A model generated the notes under the pieces. That model saw only the letters and a program-made list of their open reading frames with translations. It was not told where the DNA came from and searched no databases. Below, in pieces: positions 16,948-25,342 of a stretch of DNA of 52,869 nt (positions within the stretch are counted from its first letter, which is position 1; every line of letters starts with the position of its first letter). The stretch is taken from assembly GCA_029570375.1 (NCBI GenBank), contig JAKPXB010000034.1:1-52869 (forward strand), written 5' to 3'. The translations under genes and the position numbers were made by a program. The stretch is from Bacillota bacterium (GTDB lineage Bacteria; Bacillota; Clostridia; Saccharofermentanales; DTU023).

Positions 16948-17793
16948 TCATTCCTTTACGCCTCCGGCGAGCAGGTCGCCGATAAAATATTTCTGCAGCG
17001 AGTAAAATAGCACGATCATCGGGATTGAACCCAGTACGGCTCCCGCGCAGTAAAGAGACCAGTTCTGTCCGAACTGGCCGTGCAGCATGCTCTGCAGGCC
17101 GACGGCGAGCGGCAGGGTGTCGACTCCTTCGCTCATGATCGCGCTCGCGACGGCGTACTCGTTATACGAGATAACAAAACTCTGAATAGCAATGAAAGAG
17201 AGGATCGGCAGCGCCAGCGGGAAGATCACACGCAGCAGAATCGTCATGCGGCTGGCGCCGTCTACTTTCGCGGCTTCATCAAGTGAATGCGGAATCGCGT
17301 CGAAATAACCTTTCGCGACCAGGATCAGCCCGGCGGAAGAGAATACGCTGTTGACGATAATCAGGCTCGAAAGTTTATTCAAAAATCCGATCGCCACAAA
17401 AATCTTGAACAGACTGACCATCGACAGCACCAGCGGGAAGACCTGAAGGAGAAGAATACCGGAAAACAGTTTGTGCCTCCCGCAAAACCGCATTCTCGAG
17501 AGAACGTAAGACGACGTAAATACGATGATGACGGCCACTGTCATCGTCCCGGCCGCCACCAGGACGGAATTGCCCATCCAGCTCAGGTATTTCGTTTCGG
17601 TGAAAAGCTGGCTGTAATTCCGTGTTGTGAACGATGACGGAATCACCGTGCTGACACTGGTCACGCCTCTCCCGAAAGAGATGAGGACGATGTAGACAAA
17701 CGGCAGCAGCACCACCACGGCCAGGCATATCAGAAACAGGTGCGTGATCAGGGACACCGCTTTTTTCTTCTTTTTTTGTGCCGTCTTTTCCAT
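16948..17793 (-). CDS. Sugar ABC transporter permease (MalG-type)
   Basis: The inner-membrane subunit of a CUT1-family importer. It has six hydrophobic segments and the EAA loop that contacts the ATPase (DAIPHSLDEAAKVDGA, about residue 190), and ends with the usual short cytosolic tail. The N-terminus is basic (QKKKKKAVS), as expected for a cytoplasmic start. I place the start at the ATG at 17793, which has AAAGGA 6 nt upstream. A TTG 15 nt further upstream gives a slightly longer version. It follows the binding-protein/permease fusion gene and pairs with its permease half. The missing ATPase is probably the MsmK-type protein at 7095-8216. Confidence 0.93.
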   Translation of the reverse strand: MEKTAQKKKKKAVSLITHLFLICLAVVVLLPFVYIVLISFGRGVTSVSTVIPSSFTTRNYSQLFTETKYLSWMGNSVLVAAGTMTVAVIIVFTSSYVLSRMRFCGRHKLFSGILLLQVFPLVLSMVSLFKIFVAIGFLNKLSSLIIVNSVFSSAGLILVAKGYFDAIPHSLDEAAKVDGASRMTILLRVIFPLALPILSFIAIQSFVISYNEYAVASAIMSEGVDTLPLAVGLQSMLHGQFGQNWSLYCAGAVLGSIPMIVLFYSLQKYFIGDLLAGGVKE

Positions 17794-17830
17794 CAGAAGT
17801 CCTTTCAATATACCGGAGCCGGTTCATTCT

Positions 17831-20137
17831 TCAACCGAGCCTGTCCGGCGATGCTTTCCCCACGCGCATCGCCGCGACAGAAAACACGGAAACAAAGATA
17901 AAGATGACGACCGAGTAGGCGGCCGCGAGCGCATACCTCTTACTGTTGAAAGCGAGATTGAACACATGCGTGATCAGGAGGTCGGTAGCCCCCGGCTCAC
18001 CGAGTCTGCCGGAGAACGGCCCGCCGCCGGTCAGAATATAGACGCCGAACTGGTTGAACTGCATGATGAATCCCATAATCAGCGTCGGGAGAACGGCTCT
18101 GAATACAAGGGGAAGCGTAATACTGAAAAACTGACGTACCGGCCCCGCGCCATCGACAGACGACGCTTCATAATAATCCTTGGGAATCGCCTTGAGAAAA
18201 CTGTAGGCGACAATCATGTAATACGGAAAACTGAACCAGATCATCACGAGAATGGTCCAGAACCGGGCTTTCCATGGCTGACCGAGCGGATCGGCAATTC
18301 CGAGGAGCTTTGATATGCTCCCGTTATCCGACAGCATTCCCGACCACATCAGGAGGATGATGACTGACGGCACAACCCAGGGGAGAATATAAATGATGCG
18401 GTATATTTTTGCCAGGCGCGCGTCGATTTTATCGAGCAGCACCGCGATGAAAGTGCCGAATATGAAACTGATCGTCACGACCAGCGTCGCGAACAGCACT
18501 GTCCACGCCAGAAGAGCTGCAAATCCTTTGAGCCCGTCCGTGAAAATTTGCTGATAATTGTAGAATCCGACAAAGCTGTAGTTCTTAAGATTGACACCGC
18601 TGAAATCTGTCATAGACAGATAGATGTTGTGGAGAATCGGAAAAAGATAGAACATGCCCAGCAGGATAAGCAACGGCATGAGCAGTCCCCAGGCAAGCAT
18701 CGTCTCACCCCGATGATAATGCAAGCGGTAGAGAACCGGGCGGCGTTTCCTTCTGGAGAGGATATAAATCCACGCCGCCGTGACAACGGTCGCCCCCAGG
18801 ATCAGCCACGCGTACCACGGCAGGCTGACGGGCTCCGGAACAATATTCATTTTCTGAACGTCAGAGCGGATGCTTTCGCTGAGCTCATCCAGTTTCGTCT
18901 TCGTATCCACACCGTCGAAAAAGATCGACTTGAGCGCGGGAGAGGTGTAGTTGTACCAGATCGTCCCTTCCGGGATATTAGGGAAAGGCTCGCAATCAAA
19001 TCCGATTTCGCTTATCCCTCTGAGAATCTCGTCGGACTGCACATAGGCGCTGTTGATCACGGAGAGATTGACAGGTGTGCGGAGTCCTGTCTTTCTCTCA
19101 TGATGGTTGGCCGCTTCGATCAGCATCTGCTGGTGATCGTCCCGCAGGATATAAGCCAAAAACCGGAGTGCTTCCTCGCGGTGAAAGGTGAACCGATTGA
19201 TGACAAATCCGTTGACTGTCGCGAGCGGTTTGCTCATCGTCCCGTCATCACGTCGGGGAAGCCCGACAATGCCGTACTCAATGCCCGCATTCTGCCAATA
19301 AGAAGCGGTCCAGAGCCCGTATATAATCATGGCGACGCGGCCTTCCATAAACTCCGCTGAAATCTCGCTCTGTGACTGGTTCTGGCCGCGCAGGATGATA
19401 CCTGTGCGCATTTTCTCCTTCAGAAATTCGCAGTACTGAATCATCCCCTCGTTGTTGTATCCGATATCGAAAGGGTTATAGCCGCCGTTGCGGTCCACGC
19501 CGTAATAGTAGCCGCCGAAATTCCTGATAATGGGGTAGTTGAACCACACATCCTTGCAGTCGAGCAGCGCGCCGTACTGCGCGATGGTACCGTCCGCGTT
19601 TTTTAACGTGAGCTGTTCCGCTCTGTCGAAGAATTCACTCCAGGTTTCAGGGAGATGGTCCTCAGAAATAAGATTCTTATTGTAAATAAGCCCGTACAAT
19701 TCGATCGAATAGCCGGCACCGTAAATTTCCCCGCCATAGCGGAACGCTTCAAACGCGGCGTCGGCGTAACGGCTTCTGGTCTCATCGCCTATATCAAGAG
19801 GCAACAGGTAACCGGAAACCACCAGCTCGCCGATGTCTGGCGCCTGCATAAAGACGATATCGGGACGCGCATCCGTCTCGGCGTTATTCACGAGGTCATT
19901 TTTCGCGTTGAAGACATTGACGCGCGGAACAACTTCGACGGGTATGCCTGTTTCGGAGGTAAAACGCGAGGCAATCTGCTCGAGCACCTTATTCTCGCTG
20001 TCATTCTGAGAAAACCACACTTTGAGCGACGGCGGCTCTTTGGCAAGGATCTGTGAAGGCCGCGCAGGAGTGACGCCGCATGCCCAGATACATACGGTCA
20101 TCATTAGGCAGATCAGAAATGACAGGCGACGCCTCAT
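17831..20137 (-). CDS. Fusion: sugar-binding lipoprotein + MalF-type permease
   Basis: One uninterrupted 768-residue frame carries two proteins that are normally separate. Residues 1-20 form a lipoprotein-like signal (IWAC at the cleavage point). About 35-430 is a family-1 extracellular solute-binding domain (LKVWFSQNDSENKVLEQIASRF, PDIVFMQAPDIGEL, VAMIIYGLWT). A membrane segment (WLILGATVVTAAWIYIL) and a basic RRKRR stretch follow at about 443-468. From about 480 onwards the protein is a MalF-type permease with the EAA loop KAIPKDYYEASSVDGA. The start has GGAG 9 nt upstream. The fusion tethers the receptor to its channel. The sugar is unknown but the operon suggests a maltodextrin-like ligand. 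Confidence 0.9.
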   Translation of the reverse strand: MRRRLSFLICLMMTVCIWACGVTPARPSQILAKEPPSLKVWFSQNDSENKVLEQIASRFTSETGIPVEVVPRVNVFNAKNDLVNNAETDARPDIVFMQAPDIGELVVSGYLLPLDIGDETRSRYADAAFEAFRYGGEIYGAGYSIELYGLIYNKNLISEDHLPETWSEFFDRAEQLTLKNADGTIAQYGALLDCKDVWFNYPIIRNFGGYYYGVDRNGGYNPFDIGYNNEGMIQYCEFLKEKMRTGIILRGQNQSQSEISAEFMEGRVAMIIYGLWTASYWQNAGIEYGIVGLPRRDDGTMSKPLATVNGFVINRFTFHREEALRFLAYILRDDHQQMLIEAANHHERKTGLRTPVNLSVINSAYVQSDEILRGISEIGFDCEPFPNIPEGTIWYNYTSPALKSIFFDGVDTKTKLDELSESIRSDVQKMNIVPEPVSLPWYAWLILGATVVTAAWIYILSRRKRRPVLYRLHYHRGETMLAWGLLMPLLILLGMFYLFPILHNIYLSMTDFSGVNLKNYSFVGFYNYQQIFTDGLKGFAALLAWTVLFATLVVTISFIFGTFIAVLLDKIDARLAKIYRIIYILPWVVPSVIILLMWSGMLSDNGSISKLLGIADPLGQPWKARFWTILVMIWFSFPYYMIVAYSFLKAIPKDYYEASSVDGAGPVRQFFSITLPLVFRAVLPTLIMGFIMQFNQFGVYILTGGGPFSGRLGEPGATDLLITHVFNLAFNSKRYALAAAYSVVIFIFVSVFSVAAMRVGKASPDRLG

Positions 20138-20149
20138 ATTCAGCTCCTG

Positions 20150-21271
20150 TTAACCATCGGAATAAAACAATGCCTCAAACCTTTCATTGAGTTCCATCGC
20201 CTCATGCCGGTCTTTCACGGGCAGACAGATGGAGAAATTACCGCGCTTGAGAAGCTCCCTGTTCTGTTCAATCTCACCGAAGCTTTCGCAGTCAATGGCG
20301 AGACAGGTCCCGCGCGCGTCTCTTACCAGTTCCCCGAGATGTTCGATGGGGCGCGGCTGGTTGGGGTCGGTCGCAAGCCACAGATGCGTCACATGGTCGA
20401 GAGCGCATATCTCGCGGACAAGATACATCGCGCGGCTGTGGCTGTGCATGTGTCCCGATCCGAAAGCGTTGATCACCTTCTGTGTCGCCGGCGCGCAGAA
20501 TTCGCGGTACAGACGGCCGCTGATCATACAGGAGATATCTTCACTCATATTGATCACGCCGCTCGTGTACAACCGCCCGAACGCAGTACCGGAGAGGTAT
20601 TGATCACAAAGCGCATAAATATCTTTTGCGAGATAGATGATGGCGTCGGCGCAATAATCGAGCAGACCGCGCAGACCGTCGGGATCGTCATAAAAATCGT
20701 AGTAGATCTGATCGCCCCGCAGACTCGCCGCGAGGTCGCACGGCGAGAAGAATCCCCGCAGGAACGGAAATCCGCCTCTGGCGCACATTCTGATCAGATT
20801 CTCACAGATGGCGAGCAGTTTTCCATACCACACACTGGTGCCCAGAGGGGGAAGATTAACATAATCTCCGACATTCGCTAACTGAGGAGCAGACCAGCTC
20901 GTGTCCCTCTGAAACACAATGTCTCCGGCGACAAAGGCGGAATAATCTCCGATACCCAGCATAGGCGACAGGTATGGGATGTAATTATCTTCCACGCCGA
21001 TCCGCGCGTTCATCGAGCGGAAGAGAAGCTCAGCCCACAAGTCACAGTATGCATCGATATCATCTTCAAAATTAAAAGATGTCAGATCGATCTCGTCATA
21101 CATGCTGACATCCGAAGGCAAAAGCGCGCGGAACGTGACATGCCCTCCTTCGCGCCTCCGTGCGGCTTCCCACGTATCGCGCTGTCTCGCCACCGTGCTC
21201 GCGACTGTCGGCTTATAGTACTCGATCGGGCGTATTTCCATAGCGCTGACCCTTTCCAGACGTAAATCCAT
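20150..21271 (-). CDS. UroD-like protein, third and most divergent paralogue
   Basis: A 373-residue protein that looks like a remote member of the UroD superfamily: the layout of GIGDYSAF, a long helical middle part, a GHMHSHSRAMYLVREI strand in place of the usual H-x-C loop, and a final strand with LLKRGNFSICLPVKD. No cysteine motif matching the zinc site is visible, so it may bind a sugar or another methylated compound without the same metal centre. The gene opens the structural part of the operon, between the TrmB regulator and the transporter. An internal ATG at 21241 with GGAAAGGG upstream is a credible alternative start. Its place beside the importer suggests it acts on the imported compound. 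Family assignment is moderate. Confidence 0.6.
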   Translation of the reverse strand: MDLRLERVSAMEIRPIEYYKPTVASTVARQRDTWEAARRREGGHVTFRALLPSDVSMYDEIDLTSFNFEDDIDAYCDLWAELLFRSMNARIGVEDNYIPYLSPMLGIGDYSAFVAGDIVFQRDTSWSAPQLANVGDYVNLPPLGTSVWYGKLLAICENLIRMCARGGFPFLRGFFSPCDLAASLRGDQIYYDFYDDPDGLRGLLDYCADAIIYLAKDIYALCDQYLSGTAFGRLYTSGVINMSEDISCMISGRLYREFCAPATQKVINAFGSGHMHSHSRAMYLVREICALDHVTHLWLATDPNQPRPIEHLGELVRDARGTCLAIDCESFGEIEQNRELLKRGNFSICLPVKDRHEAMELNERFEALFYSDG

Positions 21272-21347
21272 GTCCCCGTTGGTCGCGTTATAAACTGATA
21301 CTGAAAGTGCGTTTATCCGCCTTTCCTGTGAGTTGTGAACAGCTGCG

Positions 21348-22193
21348 TCAGCTCCACTCTTCGAGCGTCCTCGGCAGGTCCTCCGGCAGGCCGTAACGGC
21401 TCTGCATCTCTCTGATACTCTCCCGGTAATCGTCGCTGTTCATCCCCTCGCGGAGAAAACCGTCTTTCCTGCACGCATATAAATGCCAGATATCGAGTAG
21501 GATCTGGTTGATAGCCATCTCGATCAGCATGGCATTATCCGTGACAATATTAATTTCCTCAGAAGTGCGCCCGCCCTCGCCCATCACCATCGTCCGGCGG
21601 TCAATGATCGCGGTGATGCGCCGCCGCGGGAAATAGTCCTCATTGGACCAGTCAAAACCATACACAAACTGTGTTCCAAAACTGAAAGGCAGTTTGTTGA
21701 ATGAAAAAAGGTAAACCTTCACGCCCCGATCAGACGCTTTTTGCAGCTCATCTCCAATCAGCTCCGCCTCCTCACGCCAGGCGGAGAGATAAATCTCATC
21801 GGAAGCGCCGGTTATTTTATTCTTCAGTATTCTGAAAAACTCTTCCGTGCCGTTGATATTGTACACAAAGTGTTTTTGCCGGACATTGGAGACCGAAATC
21901 TTTTCCAGTGCCGCTTCCAGTTTGTCGAGCCTCTCCTCACTCTGTTTCCGCATATTGTCAACGAGCGCCTTGTAGTCGACCGGAAGATAGTAAAGCGGGT
22001 CGGCTTCAATGACGCGGACAGCGTGTTTAGCCTGCAGGCGGTTGAGGATATCGTAGATCATTGTGCGGGTGACACCCGAGTACTTCGCGATCTCATATCC
22101 ATTGAGAGCCTTGCCGTTAGACAGCATGGCGAGGTAGACGATCGCCTCATTTTTTGCGAACCCAAGATCAGTCAGTACTTTATAATACTCCAT
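21348..22193 (-). CDS. TrmB-family sugar-responsive transcriptional regulator
   Basis: The N-terminal ~75 residues form a winged helix-turn-helix (LGFAKNEAIVYLAML, NGYEIAKYSGVTRTMIYDILNRLQAK), followed by a short coiled coil (QSEERLDKLEAALEKI) and a C-terminal effector domain of about 150 residues with DEIYLSAWREEAELIG. This is the layout of TrmB-type regulators, which bind sugars such as maltose, trehalose or glucose. It is the first gene of the 14-kb operon and is probably autoregulatory: an imperfect palindrome sits right at the transcription start. The gene ends 76 nt before the UroD-like gene. Confidence 0.85.
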   Translation of the reverse strand: MEYYKVLTDLGFAKNEAIVYLAMLSNGKALNGYEIAKYSGVTRTMIYDILNRLQAKHAVRVIEADPLYYLPVDYKALVDNMRKQSEERLDKLEAALEKISVSNVRQKHFVYNINGTEEFFRILKNKITGASDEIYLSAWREEAELIGDELQKASDRGVKVYLFSFNKLPFSFGTQFVYGFDWSNEDYFPRRRITAIIDRRTMVMGEGGRTSEEINIVTDNAMLIEMAINQILLDIWHLYACRKDGFLREGMNSDDYRESIREMQSRYGLPEDLPRTLEEWS

Positions 22194-22211
22194 ACGCGAA
22201 CCTCTCTCAGG

Positions 22212-22233
22212 AGTAGTAATACGACTTACAACT
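22212..22233. promoter_or_regulatory. Candidate operator for the TrmB-type regulator
   Basis: The 22-nt imperfect palindrome (AGTAGTAATACGACTTACAA plus CT) reads the same on both strands at 16 of 22 positions, with GTAA and TTAC half-sites. It sits immediately downstream of the -10 box of the operon promoter, at the expected transcription start. Binding here would block initiation, which fits negative autoregulation by the first gene of the operon. Confidence 0.5.
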
Positions 22234-22235
22234 AG

Positions 22236-22264
22236 AGTATAACGGCCTGTGTATTATTAGTCAA
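22236..22264 (-). promoter_or_regulatory. Sigma-A promoter of the sugar/methyl-transfer operon
   Basis: On the minus strand TTGACT (22259-22264), a 17-nt spacer and TATACT (22236-22241) form a near-consensus vegetative promoter about 43 nt upstream of the TrmB-type gene. No other comparable promoter was seen inside the operon. Confidence 0.8.
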
Positions 22265-22358
22265 TCCCTTTGATTAAAAAATTATCCCGCTGCTCATCCT
22301 TTTTCAGGTTCCCGGCGATACTTTCAGCGCCAGCGCCGGCCTGCGGCACGCCAGGCAT

Positions 22359-22397
22359 AAAAAAACTGTGTCCGGTCGATCTCTCTGCCGGACACAG
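22359..22397 (-). terminator. Intrinsic terminator after the small lipoprotein gene
   Basis: On the minus strand CTGTGTCCGG pairs perfectly with CCGGACACAG (22366-22375 with 22388-22397), followed at once by seven T residues. It is a strong Rho-independent terminator and separates the small lipoprotein gene from the TrmB operon promoter. Confidence 0.93.
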
Positions 22398-22435
22398 CCC
22401 TGTTTGTGTGGTGTGGGATGCCGCGCGCGGGCGAA

Positions 22436-22834
22436 TTATTTCTTGAAATAATCATCCGGGGCTTTGACAGGATCCTGTCCTTCCTTGGTGTAAACGCGGA
22501 CAGAGAAACCGGGATCTTCCAACATAAGGACACCGTCTTTCAATGAGCCTTCAAAATCGAGCTCAATGCCGAGGAATTTCTCTTTCAACGTGAGCTTCTC
22601 GCCCTCAAGCGTCCATTCGATATCGAGATCAAGGTTATCGCGGTTTGATGAGCCTTTGCCTCCGGCTTTGAGTTCTATATACGCCTCCTGAAGCTCCCCT
22701 CTGCTCGCGTCCCTGTACATATGATCAGTCAGAATGTACTTGCCAAGAAGCGCTTTCTCCTCTTTGGACGGACCGCAGGCGGCAAGTCCCGCTATGAGAA
22801 GAACTGCCATGATTATCAGTAAAATTTTTTTCAT
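22436..22834 (-). CDS. Small lipoprotein of unknown function
   Basis: A 132-residue secreted lipoprotein. The start at 22834 (MKKILLIIMAVLL) has a strong Shine-Dalgarno GGAGGT 8 nt upstream, and the signal peptide ends in the lipobox LAAC. A longer reading upstream is open but lacks signal-peptide character. The mature part is a small acidic beta-rich domain (GKYILTDHMYRDASRGELQ, IEWTLEGEKLTLKEKFLG, GSLKDGVLMLEDPGF), similar in style to DUF-type lipocalin-like domains of clostridial lipoproteins. The gene ends at a strong terminator. It lies about 100 nt downstream of ricT and could be read from the same promoter. Confidence 0.8.
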   Translation of the reverse strand: MKKILLIIMAVLLIAGLAACGPSKEEKALLGKYILTDHMYRDASRGELQEAYIELKAGGKGSSNRDNLDLDIEWTLEGEKLTLKEKFLGIELDFEGSLKDGVLMLEDPGFSVRVYTKEGQDPVKAPDDYFKK

Positions 22835-22936
22835 CTTGTGACCTCCTGATCGGCAAAAAGCCATAATTGAACACGTGATTAAATATACGGTATCTCTCTC
22901 ATGAATGCAACAGAGCCGGCGTGTCAAAAATTTCGA

Positions 22937-24070
22937 TTACTTCCGCTTTTGTTTTTTTATCTCGTCTCCGTCATGAGACCGGATCACCTCCAGCTGACTG
23001 GCAGGGAAGGCTGCAACCGCGGAATCTGTCTCGCGATCGAGCCGCACATTGACCTCTTCTTTTAAGAGATTGATGTCTTCAACGATCCCCGGCCCCTCAG
23101 GCGTCATAACGCGCGCATTTTTCCTTGGTATGCGTTTCCTGGCATCGACATAGGCTTCATGCTCATAATTGAGGCAGCATAAAAGCCGTCCGCAGGCCCC
23201 CGAAATCTTCGACGGATTCATCGACAGGTTCTGATCTTTCGCCATGCGGATCGAGACGGGCTTGAATTCTTTTAAGAATGTGCTGCAGCAGAGCTCTCTC
23301 CCGCAGACGGCGAGTCCGCCGATCATACACGCTTCATCCCTAACGCCGATCTGGCGGAGTTCTATGCGCGTTCTGAAGACAGACGCCAGATCGCGGACGA
23401 GCTCCCGAAAGTCCACCCGTCCATCCGCTGTAAAATAAAAAGTGATTTTTCTGTTGTCAAACCGGTACTCGACATCGACGAGCGACATCTCCAGCTCGTA
23501 ATTCGCGATGCGTTCGCGCGCGATCTCGGCTGCCTCCGCTTCCAGGATTTTATTGTCCTCGAAGTGTTGCAGATCTTCCTTCGACGCGAGCCTGAGGACA
23601 TCTTTGAGGGGCGATTTGAGATTTGACTTCGGCACATCCTGAGGATTATCCGAAACAATCCCCATCTCCATGCCCTGCGATGTTTCGACGATCACATAGT
23701 TGCCATTCACGAGCGTCAGACCGGCAGGTGAAAAATGATATGTCTTCCCTCTGCCTCGGAGTCTGACGCCCACAATGGTGACCAGAGAGCCGTCATCCTC
23801 CCCGGGTATCTCATCGCAGGCCGTCCCCGGCTCGCAGGTCTCCGCGCAGCCGCAGCGGAAAGGTTCATTGCCTTTCATCGCGCAAATGGCAAAGCCCGTG
23901 TCGAAGTCGACCTCCCGCGGCGCGTCCGCGTTGTCCCCGAAATCGGCCGCCTCCCCTTCAGAGGCGTTCTCGATCTCCCAATTGTTCTCTTGTTCTTCGT
24001 AATATCCTTTATTTTTCAAAGCGGAATCTTCCTTCATTTTCTTAATTAAATTCAATTCTAATACATCCAC
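22937..24070 (-). CDS. ricT: RicT/YaaT-type PSP1-domain protein with N-terminal extension
   Basis: RicT (YaaT) is part of the Ric (Y-) complex that controls RNase Y-dependent mRNA maturation and biofilm/sporulation/competence in Bacillus. The PSP1 domain is clear from about residue 115: GRGKTYHFSPAGL, VVIVETSQG-like strand, then DVEYRFDNRKITFYFTADGRVDFREL, CGRELCCSTFL and CGRLLCCLNYEHE (conserved Cys pairs). The first ~110 residues are an acidic extension not present in the 275-residue Bacillus protein, with an extra Cys cluster (CGCAETCEPGTAC). The frame opens at a GTG at 24070. The ribosome site is poorly spaced, so the exact start is uncertain. It lies downstream of holB, the standard clostridial order. 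Confidence 0.9.
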   Translation of the reverse strand: MDVLELNLIKKMKEDSALKNKGYYEEQENNWEIENASEGEAADFGDNADAPREVDFDTGFAICAMKGNEPFRCGCAETCEPGTACDEIPGEDDGSLVTIVGVRLRGRGKTYHFSPAGLTLVNGNYVIVETSQGMEMGIVSDNPQDVPKSNLKSPLKDVLRLASKEDLQHFEDNKILEAEAAEIARERIANYELEMSLVDVEYRFDNRKITFYFTADGRVDFRELVRDLASVFRTRIELRQIGVRDEACMIGGLAVCGRELCCSTFLKEFKPVSIRMAKDQNLSMNPSKISGACGRLLCCLNYEHEAYVDARKRIPRKNARVMTPEGPGIVEDINLLKEEVNVRLDRETDSAVAAFPASQLEVIRSHDGDEIKKQKRK

Positions 24071-24133
24071 CCTCTTTTTGTCTGTTTCATTACAAGCAGC
24101 AAAGCAGGAGAGCCCTGGTCTTTCAGCGTATGG

Positions 24134-25342
24134 TTACCGTATACCGGCGTTCTCGTGGAGATAGATGTGGGGAGAAACAGGCTGCCCGCTGAGATAATGG
24201 CGCAGTCCCCCCATCAGTCTCGCGACTGTATGCTCAAAAATGGCGTTAGCGGACAGGGCACGGCTTGTCTGCTGTACCAGAAGAGCCGCGTGCAGAGGAT
24301 CGGCAAGCGGATAAGCTGCGAGCATCGACTCAAGCTGTTCCGCGAAATCGGTGTTTACAAGCCTGCCGCGCGGGATCGACTGTTTCAATAAAAGGAGATC
24401 CCGCAGGAACGATTCCAGCAGCCGGAGAACTTCGGTGATCCGCATCCTCTCATGTTTTTGCAGTTTCGTTCCCGACGACGCGGAACTGTTGTCCTGCAGC
24501 AGCTTCATCCCCTCCGTGAACGCGAAGGTTCTGGATTCGCGGGGCAATCGGACGAAATAATCGAAAACCCGCGCGCGAAGCTCCCGGAACGCCATGTCCC
24601 CGACGATGGCGAGCGCCTGTCCCGGAAGCCCGTCCGCATAACGGATCGCGAGATCCATCGCCTGCCGGTCCGTCTCGCCGCTCTGCTCAAGGATTTCCCG
24701 GATATTCTCATCAGACCGGCGCCCCATATGAATCACTCTCGAGCGCGACCGGATGGTAGGCAGCAGTCTTTCGGCATCTTCCGTCAGAATAATAAAACGG
24801 ACAAAATCGGGATGTTCTTCCAATGGCTTGAGGAGCGCGTTCTGGCCCTGCTCATTCAGAGTCGCCGCTTTGACGGCCGATATGATATAGACGCGCCTCC
24901 GGCTGAGCTGAGGAAACAGGGAGAGGGTTCCGGTCACCTGTTCGCGGACAGCCGCGACGGCAATTGTTTTCTTATCCGCGGTCGGTTCAATTTCGATAAG
25001 ATCATAATGCGCTCCTCCGGCCAACAGACGACAAGAGGCGCACTGTCCGCATGCGCCGTCTCTCTCGTCAGGTTCGTCACAGAGGAGTGCGGCGGCCAGC
25101 CGTCTGGCGGCGTAGTGCTTTCCGCTCCCTTCTTCCCCGACGAGCAGCACGGGTGCGGGATTTCCCGTGATCGACTGTCTGAGCGGATCAATGAGATCCT
25201 CCGCGCCCGCAATCGAACGAAGCGACAGGATCTGTCTCCCGCTGCCGCCATCCGCGGCTTGTTCCGGCAGAGCCGATGGCGCCGATAACTCAGATTTTTT
25301 CAAAATGCTCCACAGGAACCACAAATACGGTGGCTCCTCCAA
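24134..25342 (-). CDS. holB: DNA polymerase III delta' subunit
   Basis: An AAA+ clamp-loader subunit. Seen: a P-loop-like GEEGSGKH in which the usual Thr/Ser after Lys is His, a zinc knuckle CGQCASC, the sensor/finger motif ISAVKAATLNEQGQNALLKPLEEHP and the SRC-like LPTIRSRSRVI segment. These place it in the HolB family. At 402 residues it is longer than the usual 320-340 because of a long C-terminal part. The annotated start (TTG) overlaps darA by 53 nt. Later TTG codons at 25324 and 25303 are also possible, the latter at the darA stop. It sits in the conserved order tmk-darA-holB-ricT. Confidence 0.9.
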   Translation of the reverse strand: MEEPPYLWFLWSILKKSELSAPSALPEQAADGGSGRQILSLRSIAGAEDLIDPLRQSITGNPAPVLLVGEEGSGKHYAARRLAAALLCDEPDERDGACGQCASCRLLAGGAHYDLIEIEPTADKKTIAVAAVREQVTGTLSLFPQLSRRRVYIISAVKAATLNEQGQNALLKPLEEHPDFVRFIILTEDAERLLPTIRSRSRVIHMGRRSDENIREILEQSGETDRQAMDLAIRYADGLPGQALAIVGDMAFRELRARVFDYFVRLPRESRTFAFTEGMKLLQDNSSASSGTKLQKHERMRITEVLRLLESFLRDLLLLKQSIPRGRLVNTDFAEQLESMLAAYPLADPLHAALLVQQTSRALSANAIFEHTVARLMGGLRHYLSGQPVSPHIYLHENAGIR

